Below are positions 25,398 to 37,341 of a DNA stretch of 62,000 bases, piece after piece. The stretch comes from Chrysomallon squamiferum (Eukaryota > Mollusca > Gastropoda > Neomphalida > Peltospiridae). The position numbers and the translations under genes were made by a program. Below the pieces are notes generated by a model that was not told the DNA's origin, did not search any database, and saw nothing but the letters and a program-made list of their open reading frames with translations. Location: positions 4,939,167 to 5,001,166 of the forward strand of contig CM022665.1 of the NCBI GenBank assembly GCA_012295275.1, written 5' to 3'. Within the stretch, counting starts at the first letter, position 1. Every line of letters starts with the position of its first letter.

Positions 25398-26169
25398 CCT
25401 CTCACCCTCTCCCTCTCTCTTTATCTCTGTGCGTGAAGAGTGACTACCTTTGGTTTTTCGTTTTGTCGGTGTTGATGCACGACACGATAAGGTAACGGGA
25501 TAAGGGTCAACAGAAAGTTTATATCTCGGACTCATTTCACCTTCTTCCTTTTCTTCTGGTACTATCAAGCAGAAGGAAAAAAAAAAAATATATATATATA
25601 TATAAGAGAAATTTATTAATTTCACATAAACAAAAATATTTACCTTTTAAACACGTGCAACATGTCGATATAAAGTTCGTCCTGAAACCATTATTCAGCG
25701 GTCTTAACGGATAAAACATTTCTTTAAGAAAAAGATCTATATTTACGTGATACACGATCACAGGAGACTTTTTTTTTTTTTTTATTAAATATCTTTCAGG
25801 TGGTATACAAAAAAAAAAAAAAAAAAGAGTAATAAACCGAGTAAGTTTATCACGGACTGTTCCCAAGTTTTAACTGAGAGAGAGAGAGTTAACAGCGTGA
25901 CGAGAATAACGTTACGAGCGTGTGTGATTGTTTCAAAAGATAACACAGATGTTATGATTAATTATAAAGACAAATAAATTCATCTAGAAATCACAACTGT
26001 CCAGCGCTTCTCCTGGTTCTGTACAAATGATGTGGTTAGCAGCAATCGTCAGCAACATTAACGGCGGATCGAAGGAATATAGAAAAGGGAGATGGGCACA
26101 AATGATGATGTTACAGATAAAATTAGTTTATTTTGATCTACAAAAATATATTTATTTAAAAAAGAGAAT

Positions 26170-26202
<33 letters not shown>

Positions 26203-26683
26203 AAAAAAAAGAAGAATTAGGTGAAATGTGTAACGTTTGAACTACTCGTAAAGCTTTGCCGCTGTTGTGTCCTACCTACGTGATGTATCAGAGACGGATT
26301 CCGGAGTAAAGGGGAAAAGGATGCATAACATTTTGAATGACTAGATTACATGAAAATGTACAGTATGCGCGCGCCCTCTCCCTCACTACCAAACTTGTTC
26401 TGCAGATCAACTGTCACACTTGGATTCGCTTATCTACAAGACTATATAACTTACTTTTCGGCTGGCTGGTCAGGTTGGATTTCATCTCAAGTTGCATGGC
26501 TTTAAGATGCTCTCTTAACTGTTTCTCTTCTCTGGCCATCTGAGCAGAAACGAGCTTTCTTTCTCTGTCTATTATGATAGTTTTCTTCAGCAGGGAATTT
26601 CGTCGAGCACTGTTTTTGACACTTGCATCTCTGAAACTTTTACAGCTTTCTTTAATGTACTTATCCAAGGAATTTGGTTCCAT
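24938..26683 (-). CDS. Paralogue of the Ser/Arg-rich gene (RRKSLEFEDL core)
   Basis: Minus-strand exons 26683-26455, 25561-25448 and 25012-24938 join in phase. Exon 1 starts MEPNSLDKYIKESCKSFRD and continues into a charged helix (REEKQLREHLKAMQLEMKS) likely to form a coiled coil. Exon 2 begins acidic (PEEKEEGEMSPRYKLSVD) and ends basic (TPTKRKTK). Exon 3 has RRHRRKSLEFEDLHMNTETG, matching exon 3 of the plus-strand gene at 19337 in motif and phase. A good donor (ACAG/GTAAGC) ends exon 3 at 24938. If it is skipped the frame runs on to a stop at 24684, but that extension looks antisense-like and ends in repeat-derived residues. The 3' end is therefore open. The function is unknown. A CT-rich array of about 340 bases lies in the intron between exons 2 and 3. 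Confidence 0.55.
25079..25417. repeat. Imperfect (CT)n / CTGT array
   Basis: Two pure CT blocks flank a diverged middle with GTCTCTGTGT variants. The array is intronic in the minus-strand gene. The long Arg/Glu and Ser/Leu frames here are repeat translations. Confidence 0.95.
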
Positions 26684-27540
26684 TTCGTCGCTGTATTGTT
26701 TAAGTTGTTTCTTTTGTTTTAATGATTCTGTTTGGTTTTCTGTTATTCAGTTCTTTTTAATACTAATAATTTATAGAGTGTTTTATTCTTGGGGGTTTTA
26801 TTCTGTTTTTCCCTCCAAAAACCGCAGTCCTGATTCGATATTATATTGAAAATGAATCAACCGATATCCCTGATGTTTCTGAACAAAATATTCTCTCTGA
26901 AGCTTAACGTTCTTCTACACTTGATTGTCTATGGTCGTAACTGTCTTCCTTGAATTCTCAAATCTTCGAAAAGAAAAATTAAGTACAAACAAGAATCAAA
27001 TGTAAAACCAAGAATAAAAGATTTAACGTGGGGACGTAAAATAAGGAATGACATAAAAATAGAAAAAAAAAGATTAAAAACAAAAAATAATAAATTCTGA
27101 GGCATTCTAGATGGCAATAAATTTTTACAATGTATAAATATTTTTAGGCTGACAGTGCGGATGAAAGACGAAACCCCTTAGACTGGTTTTATGTTACTCG
27201 CTGTTCTTTTGTTTATTTTTGCTTTTGTTGACGTTAATGATTCGTTTTCATAATTTACTGAAACAAAATATTTTTCTATTTTATTGTTCTCGCAAATGGG
27301 TGAAAGATTCCACGTATATACGTTAACCTCGCTCACTCGAAGGTTTCATTAGTTGTACTATTTATTGGCAGTACACATTACGGTAGAGCATAACTCTTTG
27401 TAGACACCTTTAGTGTCAGAGGTAGGCCCGATTTCCTTACCTTATTTATAATATTATATCCATTTTTCTGCTAAATAACGTCTGCATTCATTAAATATAT
27501 TAATTTATCGTAAGTAACGGACCGATGTGTATATATCAAT

Positions 27541-28170
27541 ATGTACTGAATTTATAAAGCCAAGAATAAAATAAAATAAAACAAAACGTCTCTTACCACA
27601 TCGGCTATATTATATAAACAGATTCCATTAATCGTGCAGACGACAAATATTATGACGTAGTGTTTTCGAGCATTACGTAACAAAAAATGAAATGATAACC
27701 AGAAACACTTTAACTGACGTTTGTTACACCACAAACCAGAAACTGATATAATGATTCATACATTTCAGAACTGTCATTTTTTAAAGAGAAATTTGTTTAA
27801 ATAAAAATGGAAATTAAAAGGGTTATTTTAATGTGTACCGTTGTGCTGATATATGTACTGAATTTATAAAGCCAAGAACAAAATAAAATAAAATAAAATA
27901 AAATAAAACGTCTCTTACCACATCTACTATATTATATAAACGGATTCCATTAATCGAGCAGACGGCAAAATTATCCTATTTGTCTAATCTGTTTAAAGTG
28001 TTAGCTTATGACGTAGTTTTTTCAAGCATTACGTAACTTAAATGAAATGATAACTAGAAACACTTTAACTGTCATTTGTTACACCACAAACCAGAAACTG
28101 ATATGAGACACACATTTTAAGTACTGTCATTTTTTGAGAGAAATTTCTATAAATAAAAAGTGAACTTAAA
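27541..28170. repeat. Diverged tandem duplication, about 312-bp period
   Basis: Copy 1 starts ATGTACTGAATTTATAAAGC at 27541 and copy 2 starts with the same bases at 27853. Shared landmarks include CGTCTCTTACCACATC, GATTCCATTAATCG, GAAACACTTTAACTG and CACCACAAACCAGAAACTGA. Copy 2 has a longer (AAAAT)n and about 40 extra bases near 27975-28010. I see no coding content. Confidence 0.9.
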
Positions 28171-30909
28171 AAGGTGTATTTAATATGTCACCACTCCCCC
28201 CACACACACACACACAAAAAAAGTTTAAATTGAAAATATCGTTGATAATGGTAAATTGATCTTCTTGGAAGGACCGAGAAATTTTAAGACCGCTAAGTTT
28301 ACAATTGTCGAATGCACAATGTGTGTTTTGGGGTGCGTGCGCATACATACGCACGCAAATAAAATAACACTCCAAATAATGAGAAAACTGTAAATGCTAA
28401 TAATTTAAGTCATGTCATTATCACATAGTTCATCGCCTAGTGTTGAAGGTTGTATGATAACAAGGCGATCAAAATATACACTAAAACAGCCTTGTTTTTA
28501 GTAATACAGACGTATTACATATAAAACCTAACAATGAAAACGTTTATCTTTGACTGAAAGAAAAACAAAATGTCTCAAAGGGGGTTCCGAAATTAACAAA
28601 GCAGTTACAGGACAATTATAAAATAAAACTAATAAAATAAATAATAAAAATAAATTTAAACAGTTATTTATCGCACGAGAAATAACAAAATATAAATTCT
28701 GTTTAGAAATGTTTTTCGTATATTTTTCTTTTCTTTCCTTCTTTTTTTTTTTTTATGCTGTCACTCTTTATTTGCAATTACATAAGGCATTAAATTTAAC
28801 AATTATATAATTACTATGTATCATCTATTTATCACGACGATAATGCTGACATTCTACATGGTCTCAGTTTAGCATGTGATACGTTCTAAAGTGAAACTTG
28901 TTTGTCAGTTATTTGCTATTATTTCAGAAAGTAAAATAAATTGTACTAGACACCTGTATCGGTTTTTAAAATCTTTTGTTGCGCTCTGAAGGTTTTATTT
29001 ATGTTTTGTCTCGATTCTTTCAATTTTAATTGTTGTTTTAATAGATTTATTGTATCCACTATCTGTTTGTTTACTTCGGTCAAAGTATTGGTTAACAGAT
29101 TAGCAATGGTCGGGTCTGTTATTAAATATGTTTCCTTTACTGGATAATTATTTTTCAGTATCGTTTTAAATCACATAGTAATTTTCTGAAGAATAAATAA
29201 AGAAAAATATCTTAGTTAAAATGTAACACTACAACATAACGAAAAAAAAAAAAACCTGGTTTATTCCTTAAAATGTATTACGTTTAGTCAAAGAAAATGT
29301 TTATAAAGTCGTGTAAACAAACATTGTATATTCTTTGAGAATGTATTACATCAAGTCAAATCACTAAGATATAACGTTATACTCGCGTGGTATTTTCCGT
29401 AAAAACGATTGCATAAAAACGCAAAAAGACTGTCTACAATATAACTTACCTGACGTATTTCTCAAAAACGTATGACGTTTATTTAAGGAAAGTTTATACT
29501 GCACACGCGCACAACTTAGTGGTGGGCACGGATATGAAAACAGTGGTGGAAATTGTGGTGTTGTCTAGGTAGCATTTCGTGCACATCAGTTCCTGTACCC
29601 CTAACCAAAGCGATCGCCCGTACTCCTATGAAACATTGCATATTACTATTCCGTGGAGATGGTGTTATATTCACTGAAAGAGAATCTCTGCAACAAAACG
29701 TCAAACTGACCTGCACAAATTGGAATCTCTTGCAAAGATAACGTCACACTAACCTTACCTATTACTCGAAAACACTACTAAAGAACATTACTACTACAGC
29801 TTAACGTAATGTCCAGGCCGGCGTTTAGTCACATAGTAATAACAAACCGTGTTTACATTTGAAAACTGCATGCGAATATTGCGTTGTTGTTCACGATAAG
29901 GTTTCGGTTGTTTGACAGGTTCTGGCCGAGAGAATGGAGTGGGTGAGTGGGGTAAGGAGATATTGATAATGAAGTCGATTTCCTTTTAGTGTGTTTACTG
30001 CAGGCTTGTTTTAACGAGCTGTTTAAACAGTCATCTGTTGTTTGTGAACGAGGGTCGTATTTCTCATATTTACGATTAAAACAGACTTGCAAGTTCTGAT
30101 CCTCTTTACAGATGAAAGCATTCAAGTCAATGCATCTTATTACATGTTACGTTTAATTATTTGCATCAGTACTTTTCGATAATAAAGTTAATATCTTCAT
30201 TCGTTTCTTAACATTGTAAAGAAAGTTAAAAGTCATTTGGTTTCACGATACACTGAAATTTCTATTGATTAAACTCTTCAATATTCAGAAGCCGAGGGAA
30301 AACAAGGGCTTGATATTTCCATAAAATATTTTTTTATAAGCCTTTTGAAATATGCAAAATTCACTAACATGGCACTCTGTTTTACATTTTTCATTCACCG
30401 TCATGACCGCAGACATTACCCACCTCATGTTTTTTTATTACTGTTGTTGCTGTAGTTGTTGCTTCTGATATTGTTTCGGTGTTATTTATTATTTCCTTAT
30501 CGTTGTTTGCATGTAAACAAACAATATTTATATTTGAATTTAAATTTAACGTGTAGACTTCAAAACATCCGCACCAAAAAAATAAATAAATAAATAAATA
30601 AAACGAAAATAAATAAATAAATAAATAAAATTACAGAAAAGTCAAATTTCCTTGATCCAAGATGAATATGTAGTCAATAAGATACACGCAACTTTTAAAC
30701 AGAAAATTTTGAAAAGAAAAGTTCACAAAATGAAGTCATTAATGCTGTAATCTATTTTAAGGTTTCTAAAACAAAATTAATTTTGTCAGATTATCAGGAG
30801 AAAGACGCTAAGACCTTTGCTGATTAGATTAGAAAGAAAAGTGAAGTGACAGCGCGTACGGATTATCGTTTTATCAATGGAGAATGTGTTGTCAGTATTA
30901 AAAGATTAC

Positions 30910-31078
30910 CTGTCGTGTGGTTTGTGGGGGTCGCTCGCTATGTGACGCTCGAAATGCGTTCGAGTAGTCATAAAGTATACAGTCCTTTTGCTTGCTTCGG
31001 GAAGAAGTGTTCTTCTTGCTGACAGTGTACTCGAGTTTAGCGAGGAAACAATCGAAGCAAGCACGTTACTGATCCAAC
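30910..31078 (-). other. Possible 5' exon on the minus strand
   Basis: On the minus strand an acceptor-like TTCTTCTCCAG and an ACAG/GTAATC donor at 30910 enclose a block of balanced base composition with one open frame (contains ASIVSSLNSSTLSARRTLLP). No motif is recognised. It could be a 5' exon of the paralogue starting at 26683, or chance. Confidence 0.25.
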
Positions 31079-32701
31079 TGGAGAAGAACAAAAGTGGGGG
31101 AAAAAAAAAAAAAAAAAGTATATGTTATGTGTCATTTTGCGTGAGAAAATGTATACGTGTGTGTATAGTGAGATACATGTGTTTGTTTGTTTATTTTATT
31201 TTATTTATTTATTTTTCTTTTTTAATTTTTTTTTTTTTTTTTTTTTTTTTTTTGGCATTATCTGTACGTTTACATTAGTTTACGTGGTTTGTGTAGATAT
31301 TTGTGATAACAAATTCAGGAAAGTGAAGAGGTTTCCCCCAGTGCATTGTGTTGTTATCATTTCGCACTCTAGTATAATTATTGTTTTATTATTAAAACAG
31401 TGAAAAAACACTGATCCACTGCATTGCCCTTTAAGGTAAAGGAATTAAGAGAAAGATAGTAAACTTAGTTACTGTATGTATTTCGTACATAATTATTCTT
31501 ACTCATTTGTTTAGAGTTTTATTTCTTATGTTATACTTTTTTGTTACATTTAATTTGATTATTCTCGTTTAGCTTCAAATGTTTAATTTTATGTGATGTT
31601 ATTTATGTGTCTATCCAAAGGTTTGTCTTGTTTCTTTATTTTTTAAAATTTACAGTATCTATCCAAAAGGTATTTTATTACTAAACTAGAATTTAAGAAA
31701 ACATTTTTATTTTTTTAGATTAAAGGGTTTTACAGTAGTTCTATGAAAATTAATGAGTTATTTTCCATTTATTAAAAATAGAATTTACGATGAAAACAAC
31801 AACATTGTCGTCAAAGATCATGCACCATTTTATTGAATCTTTACAGAAAATAGAATAAGAAATTAATCCGTGGGTTACAAAAAAAAAACATTTTCATATT
31901 TGGATCGTCTTACGTTAGAATTGGTGAATAGAAATATGTCGGAGAACAGCCTTTAGAGCATTATTAAAACGGATTTATACATACACAAAAAGTTTCAAAT
32001 ATTAAATCATACACATACAACACACAACACATAGAAATATGTACAGCCAGGGATTATACATAAAAGTTTCAAATATTAAATCAAGATGATGGGTCAAACG
32101 GTTTCAGGGAATATGTATAAAATAACCAACTAAATTCAGGTATTATGTATATTACCTAACATACACTAATACACAAACACACGAACATATACATACACTA
32201 ACAAAGACATGTATACACCCAGACACACACACACTAAAACACACACACTCACAAATCTCATACATAATTTAAAATCAAAGAAACATGGCTGATTTTCATA
32301 ATCTCATCATAAAGATATTTTCAAGATAAGTAAATTTATGTATGCATTCAGTTATGTTTTAAATTATAATGAACTATGTTTGTAATGCATACAAATAAAT
32401 GAAAATTATTCATACAGGTCGACGAGTACAAAACCATAAAATTAACTGTATTAATAACCTGATAAAGTGGACGGGTAGATAAAATATATAAAAAATATCT
32501 GGCGTTATTTTATTTTATTTGTTTATTTATCTTCTTTTTTTTTCTCTCTCTCTTTTTTTACTTCATAAAATGACAAGTGAATAGATGTTGAGAAGCAAAG
32601 AAGGAAAGAGATTATAATGTTTACATAAGATCGAATTTTGTAATTGGTTAAACAGCCAGGGCTAGTGTCCAGGCAGGGGGGGGGATCGGCGTACGCTGGC
32701 T

Positions 32702-32985
32702 GTCTGCACGGGGGAGGTGCGGTGTTTTCTGTCCGATACTAGCCACCCTGCCCGTCTCCCTCGCCCACTGGCTGTCTGCCCCGACCCTAGACAGCAGCCC
32801 TTTTTTTTTAAGATTTAGAAACAAGAACTAGACCCAAGATGAAACTATAGACAGTTCAAGTTCCTAAATCTAAAAATAGTAAATAAATTAGGTCTGCATA
32901 ACAAGGCAGACAGCCAGTGCGGGCGAGGGGCAGGGGGGGGGATAGAATCTGATATGAAACACCAGAGCATCACCCCCGTGCAGAC
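32702..32985. repeat. Left palindrome of the viral element
   Basis: The arm 32702-32780 (starting GTCTGCACGGGGG, ending ACTGGCTGTCTGCC) matches the reverse complement of 32905-32985 over about 80 bases with small gaps. The 124-base loop contains a second weaker inverted pair (AGATTTAG... / ...CTAAATCT). GGCGTACGC occurs just outside at 32688-32696. The right arm overlaps the first codons of helicase copy A, so the fold includes coding DNA. Confidence 0.8.
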
Positions 32986-34505
32986 TAGTTCCATTGAAGT
33001 TGTCAAGAATAAGAAGTTGGAATTATTTTTGAAACGGAAAGGAGTGGAAACTGTACAAAAAGTCAATCATTTAGAAAACTTTGAAAACAACGAATCAGAC
33101 GAAGATACAGAAATTGTAAGCAGCTTGTTGCAAATTTCCAAAGCAACAATCGAAAGAGGTCTCGGCAGCTGGGTTCTCCGCAACCGAAATCGATCTGACA
33201 GAATCTGTGAGAGAAAAGGACCTGGCAGATTGGGAAGATTCAGATACATGAAAATGCAGCCTAATTACGATGGATTGGTAAGAGAACTTTTCAAAAGAAA
33301 GAAAGAATTACAAACGGATTCATTCATCGAATATCTTCGACGTGAAGAAAATCCGAGTGAATATCCGCCAGGACGAAAAGTTGCAACTCCTGAAGAATCA
33401 GCAACGAACTTCGTAAATTAGCAAATATAGATGCCTTACACTTAGCAGGCAAGCTGATAGCTACATTGGAAAGCATGGATATCAGTAAAAACTGCATCTT
33501 TGTTTAATGTCTTTCAACAGTCAGCAAGACATACTGGTTTATTGAACCGTTTAGTCTTTTGCCATCCAATGATGTAGGCTGAATAGAAAAAGACCAAGAA
33601 TTTTCCGTTGAGTGTTGTGCAAACAAAAGATTCATTTTAATTGACGATGTCGAGATAACGGAGGCTACAGTCGAGCGGTACGAGGAACTTTTCTCTGATA
33701 ACAATGTGGAACACCAGTTCGAATCCTGTTCTGGACAAATTGTTAAAAAGATACCCGTAATAATGTCTTATCCGAAGTTTAATACGCTGTTTAATGTTGA
33801 CATACTGAATGTTAAACAATGGATTCTTAACAATATGCAACAGATTGCCATCAGCTGTCAAAATGCCATTGTTAATTATTTTGAAGTTGTAGGTAGAAAG
33901 CAATCTCTAGCTCAGCCTTTGTATTTGTTTTGGTTGAACTTTATAAACAAAGACAGAATTACTGAAGAAAAAGGCATAGTGAAAAATAACCAGTTCGACT
34001 ACAGGAGACGATTCAAAAACGGAATAGCATTTGACTGTTCCGACGAAACCGTTCTCTTATTCGCTTACCGATATCTTAGGCATGACAAAGTTACAGTACG
34101 TTCAGCGAAGGTAGCGGCTTATTAAGTAAACCATGGATGGGAGCTATAACAGGCAATCCGCTATCAGCAACCGGCACAGTGACTAAAACATTAACGCAGC
34201 GTAAATCTGCTTGCATTGCAGTGCTGCTCGGGCGTAACTTGGAAGACGGCAAAATTGCGCCGGATTGTCCACTTGACTTTAGATCTAATCAGATTGCTCA
34301 TCCTTACCAGCCCGTGCTCGACAGCCGTCCTCGAAGAAGACGAAGAAAATCACTTAGACGCTACTCTTCGGTTTCTGCCAAACAGACTCGACCAGCACGA
34401 CGAAGAAAATCTGAACAGTCCATCCCGACTAGCAGTTTGGCGCAGCATTCTTCATCGGCGATTGGAGCAGAAATTGCAAAGGCGGATACAAGAAAGACAG
34501 AATAG
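32954..34505 (+). pseudogene. NS1-like helicase copy A plus basic C-terminal tail
   Basis: Frame 2 runs from 32954 to 33419 and contains the pre-helicase region (KGPGRLGRFRYMKMQPNY, then VATPEESATNF). It shifts near 33410 to frame 1, which continues to 34125. Walker A is destroyed: at 33505-33531 the expected Gly codon is TAA and the rest reads CLSTVSKT. Walker B (RFILIDDVEIT, 33628-33660) and a motif C-like segment (KKIPVIMSYPKFN) remain. After another shift, 34137-34505 encodes VLLGRNLEDGKIAPDCPLDF and an Arg-rich tail (RPRRRRRKSLRR) that could be a nuclear localisation signal. It has no HUH region; its 5' end abuts the left palindrome. Inactive as a helicase. Confidence 0.75.
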
Positions 34506-34510
34506 ACAAT

Positions 34511-35995
34511 ATGGCAACATCTTACTACAGTATAATTGTAGCACCCAACTCTAACAATTACAATAAAGACCTCGAACTTCAACAATTGTTTAGTGGACGT
34601 TATTACGCTCCCATAATCAAGAATACATTTTAAAAATATGATAGAAAAGGTACAGTCTTTGCCACAGATGCAAAGAAGGAAGACGTCACTCGCAAATTGG
34701 TAGTCAGATGGTCGACTAAGAACGGCATCCTCCAGACTACCAGCAGAAATAAAAATCTTAAACAAATCTAATAGTTCTGACAAGTAGCTCTTATAATGAT
34801 GAAATTGCTAATCCTGAAAGTTCCTTGACCAGAGAATCTCTTGTGTTTTCTCACAATGTGAAACCAATGTCATAAATTTCAGTACATACATTTTGTGCGT
34901 TCGAAGATTGTTATGACCGACTTCAGAGGACAGTGACTTTGCAGACGACTTCGACTGGCTAGAAGGACTTTCCAGTCTCCAATCTGCTCAAAGACAACAA
35001 TCTCAGTCTTCGACATCTGTACAAAGTGCATATACTATAGAAGAAGTAGTAGAAGAAGAGCAAACATTTCCATCGTATCCTCAGAAAAGAGGCATTGAAG
35101 AAGTGAGGAGAACAAACAATTAGACAAACGTGGAAATGGCAACAGAAGATTCCAACCAGAGAATTAAAGACTACGAAAATCTCTGTAAATTAACCATTGT
35201 TTCTATTATATCCGTTAATAAATCGGAAGCCTGTTCAGAAAAAAAAGGTTTGGTAGAATGGGTGCTATCCGATAAGGAAGAAAGCGATGTCATCTGTGAA
35301 AAAAACAGGCCCCGGACGCTTAGGAGGATTTAAATACATTAAAACAAACGTAAAACTACCAAAGGACTGTAAAAGAGTTATTGGTCACGATAGAAAACAA
35401 ACTATGGAAGCTTCATCGACTATATACGTCATCGAAACGTACCAGCGATCTCGAATTCGTTGAAAGTGGCAATCCCAGAAGACTGATTGCCCTATTTTAT
35501 AAATTGGTGCAAGCTGACAAATTTGGACGGAATAGATATTGCTGCTAAGGCAGTGGCGATGCTTGAAAAATTAGACGTCAGTAAGAGCTGTATGTTTGTT
35601 CAGGGACCTAGTACTATCCGAAAGAGTTATTGGTTCACAGAACCATTTAACCCATTACCCTTCAGTGCCATCAGCCGAGCCGGAAAAGATGAGCCACACT
35701 GAATTTCTAGATGGAATAGAAGTCGAATATTCCGATATAGACTGAACAAAACCATTCAGTATGAGAAATACGCGCATCTGGACGAGACACCCATCACCGA
35801 CACGACAGGCAGCTGTATCGTGGAATCCCAGTGAGTGGTAGACATCAGAGATGCGCTCAACATCATGAGAAATTTTCTGATACCGGACTCGATTTCCCGA
35901 AAAATGACAGTGAAATTATTTGTATTCTGGAATGGGAATTGGATCAATGTTTATGAAATCTTTGACGATCATATGTTTTGTCAACTAATTTTGTA
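34511..35995 (+). pseudogene. NS1-like gene copy B, nickase core lost
   Basis: The ATG at 34511 follows the stop of copy A by five bases. The N-terminus (DLELQQLFSGRYYAPIIK, then VVRWSTKNG) aligns with that of copy D but has a stop at 34631 and loses the frame after about 34773. No clear HUH motif is left. An acidic Ser/Gln linker follows (34930-35120), then helicase sequence: LVEWVLSDKEESDVICEK, and at 35604-35627 a Walker A reading GPSTIRKS, in which the last Gly is replaced by Arg. The C-terminal portion (35700-35995) is broken by several stops. AATAAA occurs just downstream at about 36026. Confidence 0.7.
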
Positions 35996-36093
35996 AATTC
36001 TCTGTATTATATTAATTTTTAATTAAATAAAACATTAAATATACTGGGGCAATAACTATTATAGCCTTACTACACACATACTAGAATTGTCTC

Positions 36094-36147
36094 CCGTACG
36101 TACACGCAACCGTACGGGGTAAACAATACATCCAAAAACCCGTACGC
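36094..36147. promoter_or_regulatory. CGTACG cluster, candidate replication-protein binding sites
   Basis: Three CGTACG palindromes (CCCGTACGTACACG, ACCGTACGGGG, ACCCGTACGCTC) lie within 54 bases between copy B and the small ORF. A similar cluster lies at 41574-41628 near the right palindrome. Parvoviral NS1/Rep proteins bind short repeated motifs near origins (family knowledge); the role here is inference. Confidence 0.35.
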
Positions 36148-36210
36148 TCAAGAGTATCTAACAACCATAGACACACGAGGCTGCTGACAAGAATTTACAG
36201 TTACCAACAC

Positions 36211-36513
36211 ATGCCTGAGATGGCATTGATAGATGCTGCTACATTGCAAGTAAACAGTCCAAAATGACTACATGAAATTTCAGACTTGCGTCTAGTCAAA
36301 ATACATGAATATTCAATGCCTAAGATCATTCAGTATAACTTTCCAAAGAAACACACATATGCTGTTTATGATCATATGGTAGATAAAATCTGTTATGAAG
36401 AAATATTTGGTTTACATTTTGTGAATTGTGTAGCACTTAAAAACTTTAGTGACTACGGTGAAATATGGGGGAAACCTCACATGTACAAATACTTTATAAA
36501 ATGGTTGCTTTGA
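36211..36513 (+). pseudogene. Small viral-element ORF X, copy in unit 1
   Basis: One frame from the ATG at 36211 to the stop at 36513 has a single in-frame TGA at 36265. It contains LHEISDLRLVKIHEYSM and FGLHFVNCVALKNFSDYGEIW. The same layout recurs at 40880-41206 in unit 2 (LHEIKLYDYS, VNVVSLTNFYEFNHLWSK), so this was a gene of roughly 100 residues. I do not recognise it. It could be an accessory protein or a remnant of a longer structural gene. Confidence 0.5.
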
Positions 36514-36918
36514 CACTTTACTGATTTATGACATAATTGATGACTGTGTGTTCTTCCAGTATTCTCTTGGCAGTAAAAATAACTATGTTCCAATATGTTG
36601 ATAAATAAATGATTGAAATGTTTATTGATTTATGTTTTGTATAATAAAATTAATATTTAAATAATTTCCGAATAAATTCATCGCAGAGTTATCTGCCCTT
36701 TTAATCGGAGTTATCTCCCCTTGTTCGGGTTGAATCGGTTCGGATAGGTTCGGTTCAGACAAATGATATAGACAAAAGGATAAAAAAAATATAAAAAAAT
36801 GTATTAGAAACCGTAATAGTTGTAACTGTATGGTTAGCTATAATACGGTTTATGGTTTAGAGAACATATGTTATCGAGGTAGAAGACAGAAAAGATGGTT
36901 TCACCATCGTTTTCATCT

Positions 36919-37162
36919 GGGACTGGGGCCGCTTTGATAGCCCGCCGCATCCTGCAAGTTCAGGGGCCTGAAGATTATCTCTTTTGGGGGTTTGGGACTG
37001 GGTGCACGGGCAATAAAAGGGCCCGAAGGAGCGTACGCGGTTAACGGCCCTCGATTGCCCGGCACCTGATCCAAACTCCAAAAAGAAAGAGATAATCTTC
37101 AGGCCCTCGATTTGTTCTGAACCTGCAGGATGTGGCGGGTTATCAAAGCGGTCCAGTCCCAA
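36919..37162. repeat. Middle palindrome of the viral element
   Basis: The arm starting GGGACTGGGGCCGCTTTGAT (36920) pairs with the reverse complement of the segment ending at 37162, including GGGCCTGAAGATTATCTCTT. The fold is nearly continuous to a centre at GCGTACGC (37031-37038), flanked by AGGGCC/GGCCCT and GGGCAAT/ATTGCCC. The element ends abruptly at about 37162 where helicase coding sequence resumes in mid-domain. Outside it on the left, 36725-36762 has GGTTCGG-type repeats also seen at the right end. Confidence 0.9.
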
Positions 37163-37341
37163 CATAAGCCGGACATCTTCATTATGAAATTTCTGTCCAT
37201 CCTCGAAAAAATGGATACACAAATATCAACATTTTGCATTCAAGGACCATCCACTATAGGAAAATCCTACTGGTTTGTGGAGCCGTTTACCCTTCTACCT
37301 CAGTCACACATCGGACGGGCCGGTAAGGATGAACGGTTCGC
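37163..37341 (+). pseudogene. Helicase fragment C0
   Basis: About 60 codons starting directly after the middle palindrome: KFLSILEKMDTQ, an intact Walker A GPSTIGKS (37248-37271), then FVEPFTLLPQSHIGRAGKDE. At about 37341 it joins, out of register, the linker region of the next copy (RHVRNISKRSKAAVSDGED). The missing Walker B and C-terminus point to a recombination or deletion junction between tandem copies. Confidence 0.8.

Larger units (their letters stand above)
26684..32640. other. Intergenic region upstream of the minus-strand paralogue
   Basis: Mostly AT-rich unique sequence with few microsatellites: (AAAT)n at 30570-30628, poly-A near 31100 and poly-T at 31227-31253. It contains a 312-base tandem duplication (27541-28170). 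Two patches of more balanced composition, 29510-29760 and 30840-31100, might be promoter or 5' exon DNA. I recognise no protein in them. Confidence 0.5.

Noticed and set aside
24733-25443. 236-residue plus-strand frame
   Set aside because: Mostly Ser-Leu from (CT)n. Only a short block at 24829-24912 has splice-like borders and is noted separately.
24684-25625. 313-residue minus-strand frame
   Set aside because: It fuses two true exons with an intronic (CT)n array. Splice sites at 25448 and 25012 remove the repeat, and the end after 24938 is doubtful.
29516-29741. Overlapping open frames on both strands
   Set aside because: Balanced composition but no recognised protein and no consistent splice borders.
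34216-34554. Alternative plus-strand frame over the basic tail of copy A
   Set aside because: The other frame (34137-34505) matches copy C in VLLGRN and CP[IL]DF, so this one is a shadow.
34880-34910. Possible HUH motif in copy B
   Set aside because: Frames around ATTTCAGTACATACATTTTG give only single or misplaced histidines, so I could not support a nickase motif there.
36857-37222. 121-residue minus-strand frame across the middle palindrome
   Set aside because: It is an antisense reading through the palindrome and helicase fragment C0; its apparent start lies in the plus-strand coding sequence.
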